From Stereum hirsutum FP-91666 SS1 (taxonomy: Eukaryota; Basidiomycota; Agaricomycetes; Russulales; Stereaceae): a stretch of 24,516 nt of DNA. The position numbers were made by a program, and so were the translations under genes. The notes under the pieces were generated by a model. It did not search any database. It saw only the letters and a list, made by a program, of their open reading frames with translations, and was not told where the DNA came from. Positions 8,132 to 18,658 of the stretch are shown here, in pieces. Numbering within the stretch: position 1 is the stretch's first letter; every line of letters starts with the position of its first letter. The stretch covers positions 18,642-43,157 of the forward strand of contig NW_006763154.1 in the NCBI RefSeq assembly GCF_000264905.1, written 5' to 3'.

Positions 8132-9730
8132 ATGCTTTCAATCTTAGCTTTCCCCTTCCACGTCATTGCCAGTCTTATTCGCTATATATTTGGCCGCTTG
8201 CACATCTCCTTGCCAACATTTCCTTTCTCCTCGCTCAACTTCTACCGCCCCATATGGCCCAACAGCGTCGGCCACGCATCCTCGTCCGATCCTTACAGCG
8301 TCGCAGATCGTTGGGTGCGGGCCCTTGAAGACGAGACGGGCGCTCTCTGTGTCAGTCATGCACGGGTGGGACGTGCTTCGGACAGTGATGCTGTCGAAGG
8401 CGTAGCAAGCTCGTCGAACGTCGGGTCACTATCGAATAGTACAGGGTTGAGGACGAGGTATGGTACGATCAGCGCAAAGGTGCTGCCTGACTTCACGTTG
8501 GGGAGTTATGAGGACGCACTCCAAACTTGCCAGAGGGAAGTCAGGATCGGCTGCATCATTCTCGTGAGCGACGAACATGATGATGTCCTCGAATTCAAGC
8601 GGTAAGCCTCAGACGTCCCATTCGTTACTGGGCTGATACGGTGAGCTGCATACTTATGCATTCTTCATACCATGCAGGAATACATTGACCGACCCGACAT
8701 TCGTCGACCTGTTGCATACGAATAACTTCGTTGTCTGGGGTGGTGATGTGCGTGACAAAGAAGGCTGGGCTGGTGCGATCTCTACTCCTCGCGGTACTTA
8801 CTGTACAACCATAACATTTACTGTATCTCTTTCTTTATAGCATCCCAAAAGCTCCAAGCAACAACATATCCCTTCGTCGCGTTTGTCTCCCTCCAACCTC
8901 CCCGTGGCTTCACTTCTCGCCAGTCCTCGACCTCAAGTAACAGCACGCCCTCCCTGACCATCCTGTCTCGTCATCAAGGCGCTTCCGCCACGTTACCCCA
9001 CGTTCTCAGCACACACATCAGCACCCAGCTCCTCCCCCGGATCACTCCCTTCCTGGAACGGATTCGCAATGCGAACCGGGAACGCGATCTCGAGCGTCGT
9101 TTGAGGGCCGAGCAGGATGCCGCATTCGCCGAGAGTGCGAGGCGGGACCGCGAGAAGATCGAGATGCGGGTGAGAGAGGAGAAAGCTGCGGAGGAGGCGA
9201 AACGGCTGGAGGAAGAGAAGGCGATGCAGGAGGAAGAGAGGAAGCGGCAAAGAGCGCAGGTGAAGAGGAGCTGGAGGAAGTTGAGGCGAGGAGAGCTGAT
9301 TCCTGCCGAGGCGAAGGAATTAAGGATGGGCATTCGGTTAGGTGACGGAGAGAGGTTAATGCGTGGATTCGCCAAAGCCGACAGTGTGACAGCCTTACAT
9401 GCGTTCGTGGACGCGCATCTGGTACCTGCCGAAGAAATCTCAGAGAAGGACGAGGTCATCTTTGACCAAGGTGAAGATGATGAATATGAGATTGTACGAA
9501 TGATTGAGGACGCGGGCCAGTCAGCGGATGAATGGTGGGGTTTCAAGTTGTTCACCGCATATCCACGTCGCGAAGTCGCTTGGACACCCGGCACGAAACT
9601 CGCTGAAATCCCAGGACTTGAGCAAGGCGGTCAACTCGTTGTGGAGATGGTCGACGTTGATCGGAGGCGAAGCTCGGAGAGTCAGAGGGTTGGAGATGGG
9701 GACGATAGTGATGGCTATGAGACGGAGTAG
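8132..9730 (+). CDS. UBX2: Ubx2/FAF2-like protein with membrane segment, UAS and UBX domains; N-terminal UBA exon not seen
   Basis: Exons 8132-8601, 8678-8772 and 8841-9730 join in frame to 484 residues. Family members are ER or lipid-droplet proteins that recruit Cdc48/p97 to ubiquitinated substrates (ERAD). Visible: a hydrophobic hairpin-like start (LSILAFPFHVIASLIRYIFG), a UAS thioredoxin-like domain (about 110-255, with WGGDVRDKEGW and QATTYPFVAFVSLQPPRG), a charged coiled coil (about 262-345), and a C-terminal UBX region with LFTAYPRR in the Cdc48-contact position. The usual N-terminal UBA domain is missing. A branch-point-like ACTAAC at 8112 and TTAG at 8144-8147 suggest an intron may end at 8147, so the native first exon should lie upstream, but E1 ends at 8063. 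The gene may be 5'-truncated, or E1 may sit in its first intron. Confidence 0.85.
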
Positions 9731-10060
9731 TTTATGGTTACCTTACAACCCTCTGAATGTCCTGCTTTCTGTAACGCTCTTGCACGGACCCTTTTTTGAC
9801 CTATAACTTATTTCATTCTTTCAATACCTCCTCTCATTCATGGATGGCCTGAACCCTCAAAAACTCATAGAAGCGAAGTAAGACAGTGCCCGGGCGCCAA
9901 CCAATCCGTTCCTCGAGCCCCTAAGGATGCGGTGAATTCGTACAGGAAATGCTACATGGATATATGTGTCCTTCCATCCACCACGAAACCATCGAAACAG
10001 TGTAGCAGTCTCTTCATCCGATGAACCCCACGATAAAGCGTGGCATTACAGGGAGAATGT
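9731..10060. other. Spacer between convergent genes
   Basis: 330 bp between the stop of the UBX gene and the stop of the myosin light chain gene. It contains no gene that I can support, presumably both 3' untranslated regions. Confidence 0.5.
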
Positions 10061-11108
10061 TTACTGGCTAAGAATCGTGCGCACAAACGACTCGTAGTTC
10101 ACGTTCCCATCGCTGTCAAGATTCGATGTTAGGTGCATCGCGAGTCGAAAGACCAAAAGGCTGAGGTAGATGGAGAGAACTCACGCGCCAATCTGCACAC
10201 CCTTCATCAACTCATCAACTTCCTCTTCCGACATCTTCTCGCCCAGTTGTGTGAGGACGTATCGCAACTCTCCAGCGCCGATGAAGCCATTGCCCTCCTT
10301 GTCAAACACTTGGAAGCCACGAATAAATTCCTCTGTTAGGCGATGGCACCCGTCAGCACGAAGAATGAGATCGTTGTTTGGGTATCAGCCACGTAGAGCA
10401 GCGATGAAGGTTCAACGTGTTCAACGAAGAGGAGAATAGAGATCGCAAAGGGATGAGTCGGGATGGATTGGCACGGTCAATTGGTTGAGACGTGTGTGAG
10501 AGTGTGTGTGCAAATAAGACGACGAACCCGGTGTTCCCGCAGGCTTAAACCCATCCGGTCGGTTCAAGATTGTCAAGAATGTTTTATAATCCACTATAAA
10601 CATCAGCCCACCAACACATATACAATCACGCCCATTCGTCCAACCAGCGATCAACCATCCGAATCAACCAATGCAGTAGTTCAGAGGTAGGTTCCATTGA
10701 CAGAAGAAAAGGAAGGGAGCAAGGCGTACCATCTCTCGGCGCACCATTCACGATATCCGCCACCTCAGCCTGCGTAGGGTTCTGACCCAGTGCGCGGAGA
10801 AGATCACCCAGAGTCTCTCTTGGGACAGCACCGGTTCCTTTCTTGTCGAAGAGGGCGAAGGCCTCCTTGTATTCTGTTTACGGTGGTATAATCCAACGTG
10901 TCATCAATAACAGATATACAGTGGCGATGATGGATAGATGCCGATGATGTTGCAGAGTATGACGGGGACAGAATTCAGATATCGGTCAGCTTCACGTTGA
11001 AGTGGCGAGAACAACCAGAAATACGCGTACCGGCGTTGTCGCTCTGTCAGATAGGACGCGTCTCTTAGTTTGAACGCGTGCAACCTCAAAGCGTAAAGAT
11101 CATACCAT
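10061..11108 (-). CDS. cdc4: Essential myosin light chain, Cdc4/Mlc1 type (EF-hand)
   Basis: Six coding segments on the minus strand: ATG alone (11108-11106), a 13-nt microexon (11043-11031), 10873-10731, 10593-10528, 10332-10185 and 10112-10061. The product of about 141 residues begins [20 protein letters not shown] and contains [20 protein letters not shown] and [20 protein letters not shown], ending [12 protein letters not shown]. It matches the length and EF-hand layout of fission yeast Cdc4, the light chain that binds IQ motifs of class II and V myosins at the contractile ring. Most calcium-coordinating positions in the loops are replaced, as is usual in this family. Three introns are 137-195 nt, longer than most in the window. 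By my count the exons sum to 425 nt, one short of a multiple of three; the problem is at the 3' edge of the third segment (around 10731-10745). Either a base is missing or my reading of the boundary is off. Confidence 0.85.
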
Positions 11109-11428
11109 AGTTCAAAAAATATAGCCGTGTAGTCGTGAAGAGGCAAGGTGGACGGAGCGGGATAGAAGGGCGCGTTAGAATCAAAGCAAGTCGTCCTAGA
11201 GGCCCGATTTGGGAGGATGAACGCTAGCAACGAACACGCGATCCACGTGGCGATTTGTTGGGCCACAATGACGCGAGTGGTACTCGGTGGTGATGAAGTG
11301 ACAGTCCCTCGCCGTGCGACACAGTTCACGACTACAGCCCTCATTTAGAGAAGCATAAGACTAAAACATTTGTGAAGCTACAGACATGTGGTTTGATTGT
11401 ACACGGAACTCATTTTTATGCACCCGGG
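11109..11428. other. Spacer, promoter side of the myosin light chain gene
   Basis: 320 bp between the light-chain start and the stop of the next minus-strand gene. On the minus strand the sequence just before the ATG contains TATATTTTTTGAAC (around 11122-11110), probably 5' untranslated sequence. No other gene seen. Confidence 0.4.
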
Positions 11429-12555
11429 CTAGATATACATTCCACCATCGCCCACATCCCCTCTCCTCCCTCTACCTCCATTAGCAATAGCAGACGCACT
11501 CCCTTTCCCTTCCGCCTTCCATGCCCTCCCCACTTTCGTGCCTTCTACTCCAAGCAGACAAGCATCCACACCTTGCATCATATCCCTTGACCAGCCGTCG
11601 AGCCCGTCATTAGCATATTCTTCCAGCGACACCGAGCCAGCTGAAGATCGGGAGAGTTCAGAGGACCTAGCCTGCGGGATGTGAGGAGAAGGCAGCAGAA
11701 GAAGCGTTGCTTTGATTGGGGGTTCAACAGCAGATGGGGTGGCGAGGGATGCGAGGGAAACATAAATTATGGAAAGGAAAGCGGCGGATGTAGATTGGAT
11801 GAGATTTGGTGGGGAGAAGGGATGATAATTTGAAGCCTATTTCGGGTGGTCAGATTGGGGAGTTGGGCGATAAAAATCATTAAGTGCGTACGGGTGGTTT
11901 ACCGCCCACTGTGGATAAGTACCGTACAGGGGCCTCGTGGAAGAGAAGAGGCTGTGGGGTGATGTATACGGGAACAGGGTACGTGTCAAGAAGGGCAAGT
12001 CTAAGGAAGAACATTCAGTACATATATAGGCCACAGTAAACGGATCGACCATACCTTGCGGGTTTGAAAAAATCGAGGACACTCTGTGCGTATGGGTTCA
12101 TGGCCCAGATGGGGAGTGCAGTCGTCAGTTCAGATATGATGATTATAGATTTCGTCCACGATGGAGTGAACACCAGGCCAACCTAGAAATATGACCATGG
12201 GTCAGACTAAGACGAACAACGGTGGAATAGGGGAAACGTACTTGGATTTCGTTGACGAACACGCCACCTCTCTGCTGTTCTAAACTCGCGCCTTGAGCCC
12301 AAGATCTTCCAGCATCTCCAAATGCAATAATCAGGTCGTTTCCTACCCCTTCGAAGGGTCCAACTCCCTTGATGTTTATGGTGAGAGGTTCGCGAACAAC
12401 TTTGCCATGCGAGAGGGGGTTGAATTCGTCCTCTTCCTCATCTGATTCAATAGCATAGCGTGGAGGGACAGTATCTTGGAGAGGATCTGTATCCTGCATC
12501 ATCAGCCGCGCATTTAGATTTTATATTATACGCAAAAATGATGAAGACTGACCAT
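11429..12555 (-). CDS. Probable proteasome assembly chaperone 1 (PAC1/PSMG1)-like protein
   Basis: Five coding segments on the minus strand (12555-12553, 12493-12242, 12182-12055, 12000-11892, 11836-11429) give 299 residues. The first is only the ATG, cut by an intron with donor GTCAGT. The N-terminus reads TVPPRYAIESDEEEDEFNPL, followed by a beta-rich domain with NDLIIAFGDAGRSWAQGA, VNEIQVGLVFTPSWTKSIII and RLALLDTYPVPVYIT, then SPPNLIQSTSAAFLSIIYVS. The last two blocks resemble the order seen in PAC1 (a TILT-like strand and a PNIV..LPAAVLSY-like helix). PAC1 pairs with PAC2 to guide alpha-ring assembly of the 20S proteasome. The match is weak and made from memory. The tail (about 230-299) is low complexity. 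If the fourth intron (donor GTACGC, branch CTGAC) is not used, the protein stops at 167 residues. The gene is divergent from the CSC1-like gene. Confidence 0.55.
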
Positions 12556-12706
12556 GGTTGATGAAGAAAAGAGCGCGAATGCAGACGCCACACTGTCGAG
12601 GGTGACGACAGTGCTCGGAAGCGGCGGGCCGGGATAACGGACGGCGTCTGGATGGTTTCGGTTTGGCAGTGAACGCATTGATTCTCTTCAAGTTCTGCCG
12701 TGTCCG
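12556..12706. promoter_or_regulatory. Divergent promoter region
   Basis: Only 151 bp separate the start codon of the PAC1-like gene (-) from the chosen start codon of the CSC1-like gene (+). Both promoters must overlap here or run into each other's 5' ends. No clear TATA box was seen. Confidence 0.5.
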
Positions 12707-15700
12707 ATGTTGGAAACGTTCGCGAGCTGGCTGCTGGATGACGGCGGCGACGGAGACGTCGACCCGAGCCTCCCTCCTGGCTCACCTCCAACCTGTATGT
12801 TTTGTCTTACGACTGTTCCAATGCTGACAGGCTGAATAAGTACTTCCTTCTAGACAAGTTCGAAGGACCATGGTTCACCACGCAGGCCATCCTGTCCACC
12901 ACCATTGGACTCCTCTCCTTCCTTATCTTCTGCTTCTGCCGTATGAGATGGCCCATCCTCTTTGCCCCGAGAACGAAACTCAAAGGTCTGTCCACCTTGT
13001 TCTTATCCTCTGGGATACTCCTTAAACCTGTCCTTGCCACACAGGATTCTCGCCACATGAGGCCCATGCACACCAAGCGTTCTTTGGATGGATCATACCT
13101 ACCCTCAAAGTTTCGGAGTTTACTGTGCTTCAGATTGTTGGCTTGGACGCTGCTGTCGTGCGTCGTCACTCTTGTCTTGCCTCTAACTGCGCAGCATAAC
13201 TGACAGGGTACACTCTCCTTAGCTTCTCAATTTCTTCAAGATGTCTTTCTATCTCTTCTCACTATGCTCATTCTTTTCTGTCGCCGTGTTAATGCCTATC
13301 AATGTCAAGGTGAGCTCTCTTTGTTGTCGCGTCCACCAATATCGGTGGACCTACGTCAGTGATATTGTGGCCCCGACTTCGACGGGTCATTTGAATCCTG
13401 CATGTCAATTCTAACATTCATACCGGAGGATTTTCCGTATACTGGAAAGTCGTGAAAAATCCACACAAAACCACGGCTAACACGTCTTTCCAGAATAATA
13501 TCGGCATCGGTGACGAGCCCGACGACGATTGGAGCAGTCTCGACGACCCAGGAACGGGCAATCCCCCACCAACCAAACAACGCGACTGGCTCGACCTCAT
13601 CTCAGACGCCAACTCCTATCTCTCCGTCCACCTGCTCTTCACATACCTCATCACCCTCATCGCCCTCCGCTTCATCTATCAGAACTACCGTCGCTTCATT
13701 CGCGCTCGCCAGCTGTTCTCCCTCGAATTAGTCCACTCGATCGCAGCCCGCACCGTCCTCGTCAGTGGACTTCCGCCCCACCTCCGCGGTGAACGCGCCC
13801 TGGCAGAGCATTTCGAGAACATGAATCTCAGCGTGGAGAGTGTCAGCGTGACGAGAGAGGTTGGGAGTTTGAAGAGCTATCTGGATAAGAGGACAAAGGC
13901 GCTGAAGAAGCTGGAGAGTGCGTGGGTGGACTACGTGGGCAATCCAAGCACGGTGGAAAGTTATGATCCATCAGACCAGGCACTTTCGGGTGAGGCAGAT
14001 CCGGGCGTTGTTGAATCGCAGTCGCAGTCAAACAATGTCGTGGTGCCACACAAGAAAAGGCCCACATTGAGGCCGGGTTGGTTCAGCAAGAAGGTGGACG
14101 CGATTGAGTATTTGGAAAGCGAGTTCCAGAAAGCGGACGAGCTAGTTAGAAGGAGACGGAGAACCGCGAAATTGAAGGCAACAGATTCTGCTTTTGTCAC
14201 ATTTGAGAACATGTCTAGCGCAGTACGTCCTCCTTCGTCTACCCTCGTACTCCGTTCTCGTTCTGAATACCTTATCATAGCAAATTGCTGCCCAAACAGT
14301 CCACGCTTCGACCCCCTTCCAGTTAACGACCAAACTCGCCCCCGAACCGCGCGACATAGTCTGGTCGAATATGACGCACTCTACCAACTCCATTCGCGCT
14401 CGCGAACTCCTCGTTCTTACCTCGATTGCCTTGCTCTTCTTCTTCTGGATTATCCCCATTACCGGTCTCGCTGGGTTGTTGAGCTACAAGGAAATCAAGA
14501 AGACGTGGCCCTGGCTGGGACGTGTCATTGACAAGAACCCTCAGATACAAGCTATCGTGCAGAATTCACTGCCTTCGGTGGCTATGATGGGGTTGAACGC
14601 ATTGGTCCCGTTTTTGCTTGAGGGTGAGTGTTTTCCGGTATCTTTGTCTGTCTGAGCTTGTGTGCGGAGAATGAGATGGTCGACTAACTCGTCATGCACA
14701 GCTCTTACTTATATTCAAGGGTACAGAGCTCGGAGCTGGATTGAATTCTCGCTTATGAAGAAGTACGTCGGACTGTTCTTCCTAGTCATTCCGAGATTCA
14801 AATGTTGAGAGCTCGGTGTCCCAAAGATACTTCCTCTTTCTTCTCGTCAACGTCGTCTTCATCTTCCTCTTAGCCAGCACATACTGGCAACTCGTCCGCG
14901 ACCTTGCCAATTCTCCAGCCAAGATCCCAGAGAAGCTTGCGCAGGCACTTCAGAAGGGTCGTGCGAGGTGAGATTTTACCGTTCTTGTCCATGGTAATCC
15001 CTATCAGACAGCTGACTTGTCTGGAAGGCATTTCTTCCTGTCATATGTTATTCTTCAAGGTATGTAACAAGTCGCATGCGATGCTAGTGTTGCATACTGA
15101 TCCAGTGAATATAGGACTCGGCATCATGCCCCTTCAGCTCCTCAACTTGGGCGTCATCATTCCCCGCCTCTTCTTCCGCATCTTCGTCACCCGCACACCT
15201 CGAGGCGAGTCACAATCTTTCAATCTCTGAAAACTCTCATCCTGATACCACTGTCGATGTAGACTACGCCGAGCTCAACGCCCCGCCGATGATCAACTAC
15301 GGCGTTGTCTACCCTCAAGCCATACTCATCTTCACCATTACGCTGTTGTACAGTATCGCACAACCCCTCATACTGGTCTTCGGTGCGCTATACTTTGGCA
15401 TCGCCTACGTCGTCTACAAATATAAACTCCTCTTCGGTATGTCCCCATCCCTTTCCAGCCTCCCATTTTCGTCTCGCGTCCTGAAGCCTCATCCATTCGC
15501 TGATCCACTGTAACTCCAGTATTCTACAAACCCTACGAATCTCAAGGCGAAGCCTGGCCCATCACCTTCACCCGTCTAATCTGGGCCGTGATCATCTTCC
15601 TCGTCTTCATGATCGGCAACTTCATCCTCAACCGGGGCTTCATCCTCTCCTCGCTCGTCGTCCCGCTCCTGATCTTCACCGTGGGCTGGAGCTGGTATAT

Positions 15701-17065
15701 CGACCGGGAGTTCAGGCCGCTGAGCAAGTTTGTGAGCTTGAGCTCTGTGTTTGAGGTGCAGAGGGGTGAGGAGACGGAGGATGTGGTGAGGCTGAGGATG
15801 GGCCATCCCGTTACGTGGTCACAGAGGTGCATTCAGGATTGTTATCCATTTTTCATTTAGGTGAAATACTAATGGAACGACCGCCCTCTTTCTACACCTA
15901 ACTAGTAATCTGAACCGCAGAAGATATGCACAAAATGACGACACGCTATATGTCGCACCTGAAGACGACCGGACCGACTATGTACGTTCAATGCTCCATG
16001 ATGAACTCACAAGCAACCCCCCCCCCTCCATTCATAACTTCGCCCTTCTGTTGCCGCCCCTTGAACTAACGCTCTTGCCGCTCCAGTCACAGCCACCTAT
16101 GGCAAATTGGTATAGCGGTGTCCTTAAGTGCGTATTGTTTCTTTTTGAACGTTTGCCTCAGGGCGTTTCGGGGCGACTTTGGAGTGCAAAACTTCTCGCT
16201 CACGTTCGTCTGGGAGTCGCGATACGAGAATGCTAATCACAGCGATCGCATGTGCTAAGCTGACGCTGTCTTGTTGTTTTTCTCGTCTAGCACGGGCAAG
16301 AGACGATACGGGCATCCTGCGCTGACTGGTGTATTACCCCATCCTTGGCTACCACTGAAGAAAGGCGAAACGCTCATCAACAGCCGCACCGGTGCCACCT
16401 CAAATGGCAATGGCACAAAATCCGACCAGGCCGTCGTCCTCACTCTTCGCAAGCGGCAAAGTATCGTTCGCAAGAGAGTGCAGAGCATCGGAGCAGGAGG
16501 CCCAAATCGACAATCGTCTGCGCCTACGCAGCTGCAGACGGGAGACCTTCTTGGTCTCGCAGATGGCGGACAGCAGCAGCAGACGACTGTCGGAGATGCT
16601 TCGAGTGGTTCCGCAGGTGTTGCGGGCGATGTAGCCCATGAGGATCCCTGGCGAGACGCTCGACCAGGACCAGCTCGCCGCGTGAATACAGCTCCAAGTG
16701 CAGTTCACCATCGTCTCAGCTTTGACTACGGTTCGGGTGTGATAGTGCTGCCTGACGATGGAGACTGGCTGGAGGAACTTGAAGATGAAGATTCAGAAGA
16801 GGAGGATTACGGAGCAAGCGTCAGCTCGCCCGCCATTAGCAGAGGCCCATCCTCCGGTGGTGGTGGCGGAGGACCATCGACACCAAGACCACCACTGAAC
16901 GCGACAGCGTCAGAGGGAGCAGATGTTGCCTCTTCAGCAGCGTCTGCCTCGGAGTCACACGATCCATCATCTTCACCCTCGCGGTTGAGGTATGGAACGT
17001 ACTACCATCACCCGGAGCGACGACGGCAGACCATTCCGGGTGCTTTCCCGAGATTGGCATCTTAA
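12707..17065 (+). CDS. CSC1: CSC1/OSCA-like osmosensitive cation channel (RSN1 TM, PHM7 cytosolic and 7TM domains)
   Basis: Fifteen exons (12707-12794, 12854-12985, 13045-13157, 13223-13309, 13494-14222, 14281-14623, 14702-14762, 14827-14967, 15028-15059, 15115-15204, 15263-15436, 15520-15826, 15906-15981, 16087-16127, 16291-17065) join to 1062 residues. Family members are plasma- or vacuolar-membrane channels gated by osmotic or mechanical stress. Visible: a first membrane segment (about 42-60), RWPILFAPRTKLKGFSPHEA, two more membrane helices (about 98-138 and 181-205), a cytosolic loop with RTVLVSGLPPHLRG and FVTFENMSSAQIAAQ, and a multi-pass block from about 415 to 740 including YGVVYPQAILIFTITLLYS. 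The tail (about 790-1062) is Ser-, Gly- and acid-rich and probably disordered. The ATG at 12707 was chosen because it alone gives the phase needed by exon 2. The tenth intron (15205-15262) has a GC donor (GCGAGT). Confidence 0.93.
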
Positions 17066-17287
17066 TCAGTGACTCACCTTTCCTTTCCTTCATACTTCGG
17101 GATTCGGAGGTTCGTTCCTTCTTAATAACATTTCTTGTGCCTCTCTCATTTCTGATCCATTTATAGGTTATATATGGAGATCTAGGCCTGTTTGCTATGC
17201 GTATACCCGTCTTTTTGTAATCTACTTATGCCGATAATGAGCTGGATGCATGATCTGAATAGGTGTATCGTTTACTTCCTCTTGTGC
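17066..17287. other. Spacer downstream of the CSC1-like gene
   Basis: AT-rich sequence after the CSC1-like stop, probably its 3' untranslated region. No gene is supported. Confidence 0.4.
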
Positions 17288-18447
17288 TTAACTTGTGAAG
17301 CACTGACCACATGTTGCCATTTTGCCGTCCAGAGAAAATATGTCATCGCCGTGCGACTGCATGCCCGCACCTTTCCGCTGCGCGACGATCTCTTTAACAA
17401 GGTTCCACGGTCCAATCTTGAAACGTGCTTCGGGGACACCCAGAAACCGCTCTTTGTTTGTTGGGCTCTCGACAGCCACTTCGACCTCTACTTTGAACCG
17501 CGCGGAAAAGTACATACGCAGATACCCATGCGACAGGTGAATCTTCGTGGTTTTCCAGCAGCGTACATGGAGAGCTCGAGAACATGCGAAATATCTCTAA
17601 TGACTCTTACGGAGATGTGCCGGTTATCTTCATTATCTAATTATAAAGCGCGCTACTCGAAGTTGAGCCGGCACTCTTGGGCCAGCATCCTCAAATTTCT
17701 GCCACCTAGACGTGGTGAGACACCTATGATGATCCTGATGGTCACGGTATGCCCACACTATGGACGTGAAAGTATCTGCTCGCCCCCAAGGCCTGAAATT
17801 CCCTCTGGTGTACACATCGGCTTTTCTATATCTCTCTGTCAATCCAATCTTGCCAATTCCACTTCGTTCGACAATCTGCGGAAAGACATTTCCTCTATGG
17901 GTATGGAACTGCATCTTTGGTGTCTGTTCTCTCATTTGTCGTGACGCTGCTGCCCATGACGGCAAGTACTCCAGAAATGCAACTCGGCATCCTGTTCCCT
18001 CCGAACCCCGATATGCAACATGTTGGTGTCAGACCTGCAAGCCCTGGGTTGCTTCGGAGCATTTCCTCATCAATTATTGCACAGCCTGCCTCCCACCCTC
18101 TCTATCCGCGGCAGGCGCCTCAACCTCGTGATCTTAGCGCAAATGGAGAGAGCATAATTCACAGATCAATCTCACGTATGCGAGGTTCTGTGAGTCTTCA
18201 GAGTCTTCCCGTGGGGAGATCTTGGGTGCCTCCGGTAGTATTCCGATGCAAGCCTTCGGTACCCCGCCGGTGTGGAGCCTGTATAGCTCGGAAGAGCCGA
18301 CCTTGATGTGTTCCCCGTGCGTCTCACCTCGTTCAATAGTTGGTATCCGTACTGATCCTGTTCTATCCAAGGCGACTTCTGCATAAAATCGCAATAATTG
18401 TTCCAGGACTCCCAAAGATTAACCATTATTGGGTCGTTCTCACACAT
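17288..18447 (-). pseudogene. Coding-like minus-strand segments, unrecognised gene or relic
   Basis: Several fluent stretches lie on the minus strand in different frames. From about 18410 to 18174 one reads VLEQLLRFYAEVALDRTGSV and later HTGGVPKACIGILPEAPKIS, ending at a donor-like GTGAGA. After an apparent intron with branch GCGCTAAG, another (about 18100-17910) contains RSNPGLAGLTPTCCISGFGG. A third (about 17880-17760) contains IVERSGIGKIGLTERYRKAD. A fourth (17560-17288) contains RMYFSARFKVEVEVAVESP and a terminal TCGQCFTS. I could not join all four into one frame with plausible introns and I do not recognise the protein. It could be a diverged lineage-specific gene, or a gene broken by frameshifts. 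The 250-codon + frame at 17192-17944 looks like the shadow of these segments. Confidence 0.3.
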
Positions 18448-18544
18448 TCGCTATACGCTGGGGACGAAAATACGACAGTCGACAACTACTCAACGTAGAA
18501 GTCTGTGTCGCAGGATATCCACATACACCCCGGGGCCTACGCTC

Positions 18545-18551
18545 TATAAAA
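18545..18551 (+). promoter_or_regulatory. TATA box of the dehydrogenase gene
   Basis: TATAAAA lies about 110 bp upstream of the start codon at 18659, on the correct strand and in a pyrimidine-rich leader. Assigned by position and consensus only. Confidence 0.5.
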
Positions 18552-18658
18552 TGTGTCGCGTCCTGCAGCCAATGCCTCGATATCAACCTCTCCCGAGCTT
18601 GACATCGACACAACCTTCCCTCTCCTTCTTTATCATTGAATACATTCATCTGACAGCC

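Noticed and set aside
13452..13493. Extending exon 5 of the CSC1-like gene upstream to the ATG at 13452
   Set aside because: The conserved reading INVK joins cleanly to NNIGIGDEP at 13494 with a branch point and CAG acceptor; the extension is intronic.
17192..17944. A 250-codon + strand frame
   Set aside because: Composition and content look like a shadow of minus-strand coding segments; no family resemblance and no introns, unlike every other gene in the window.
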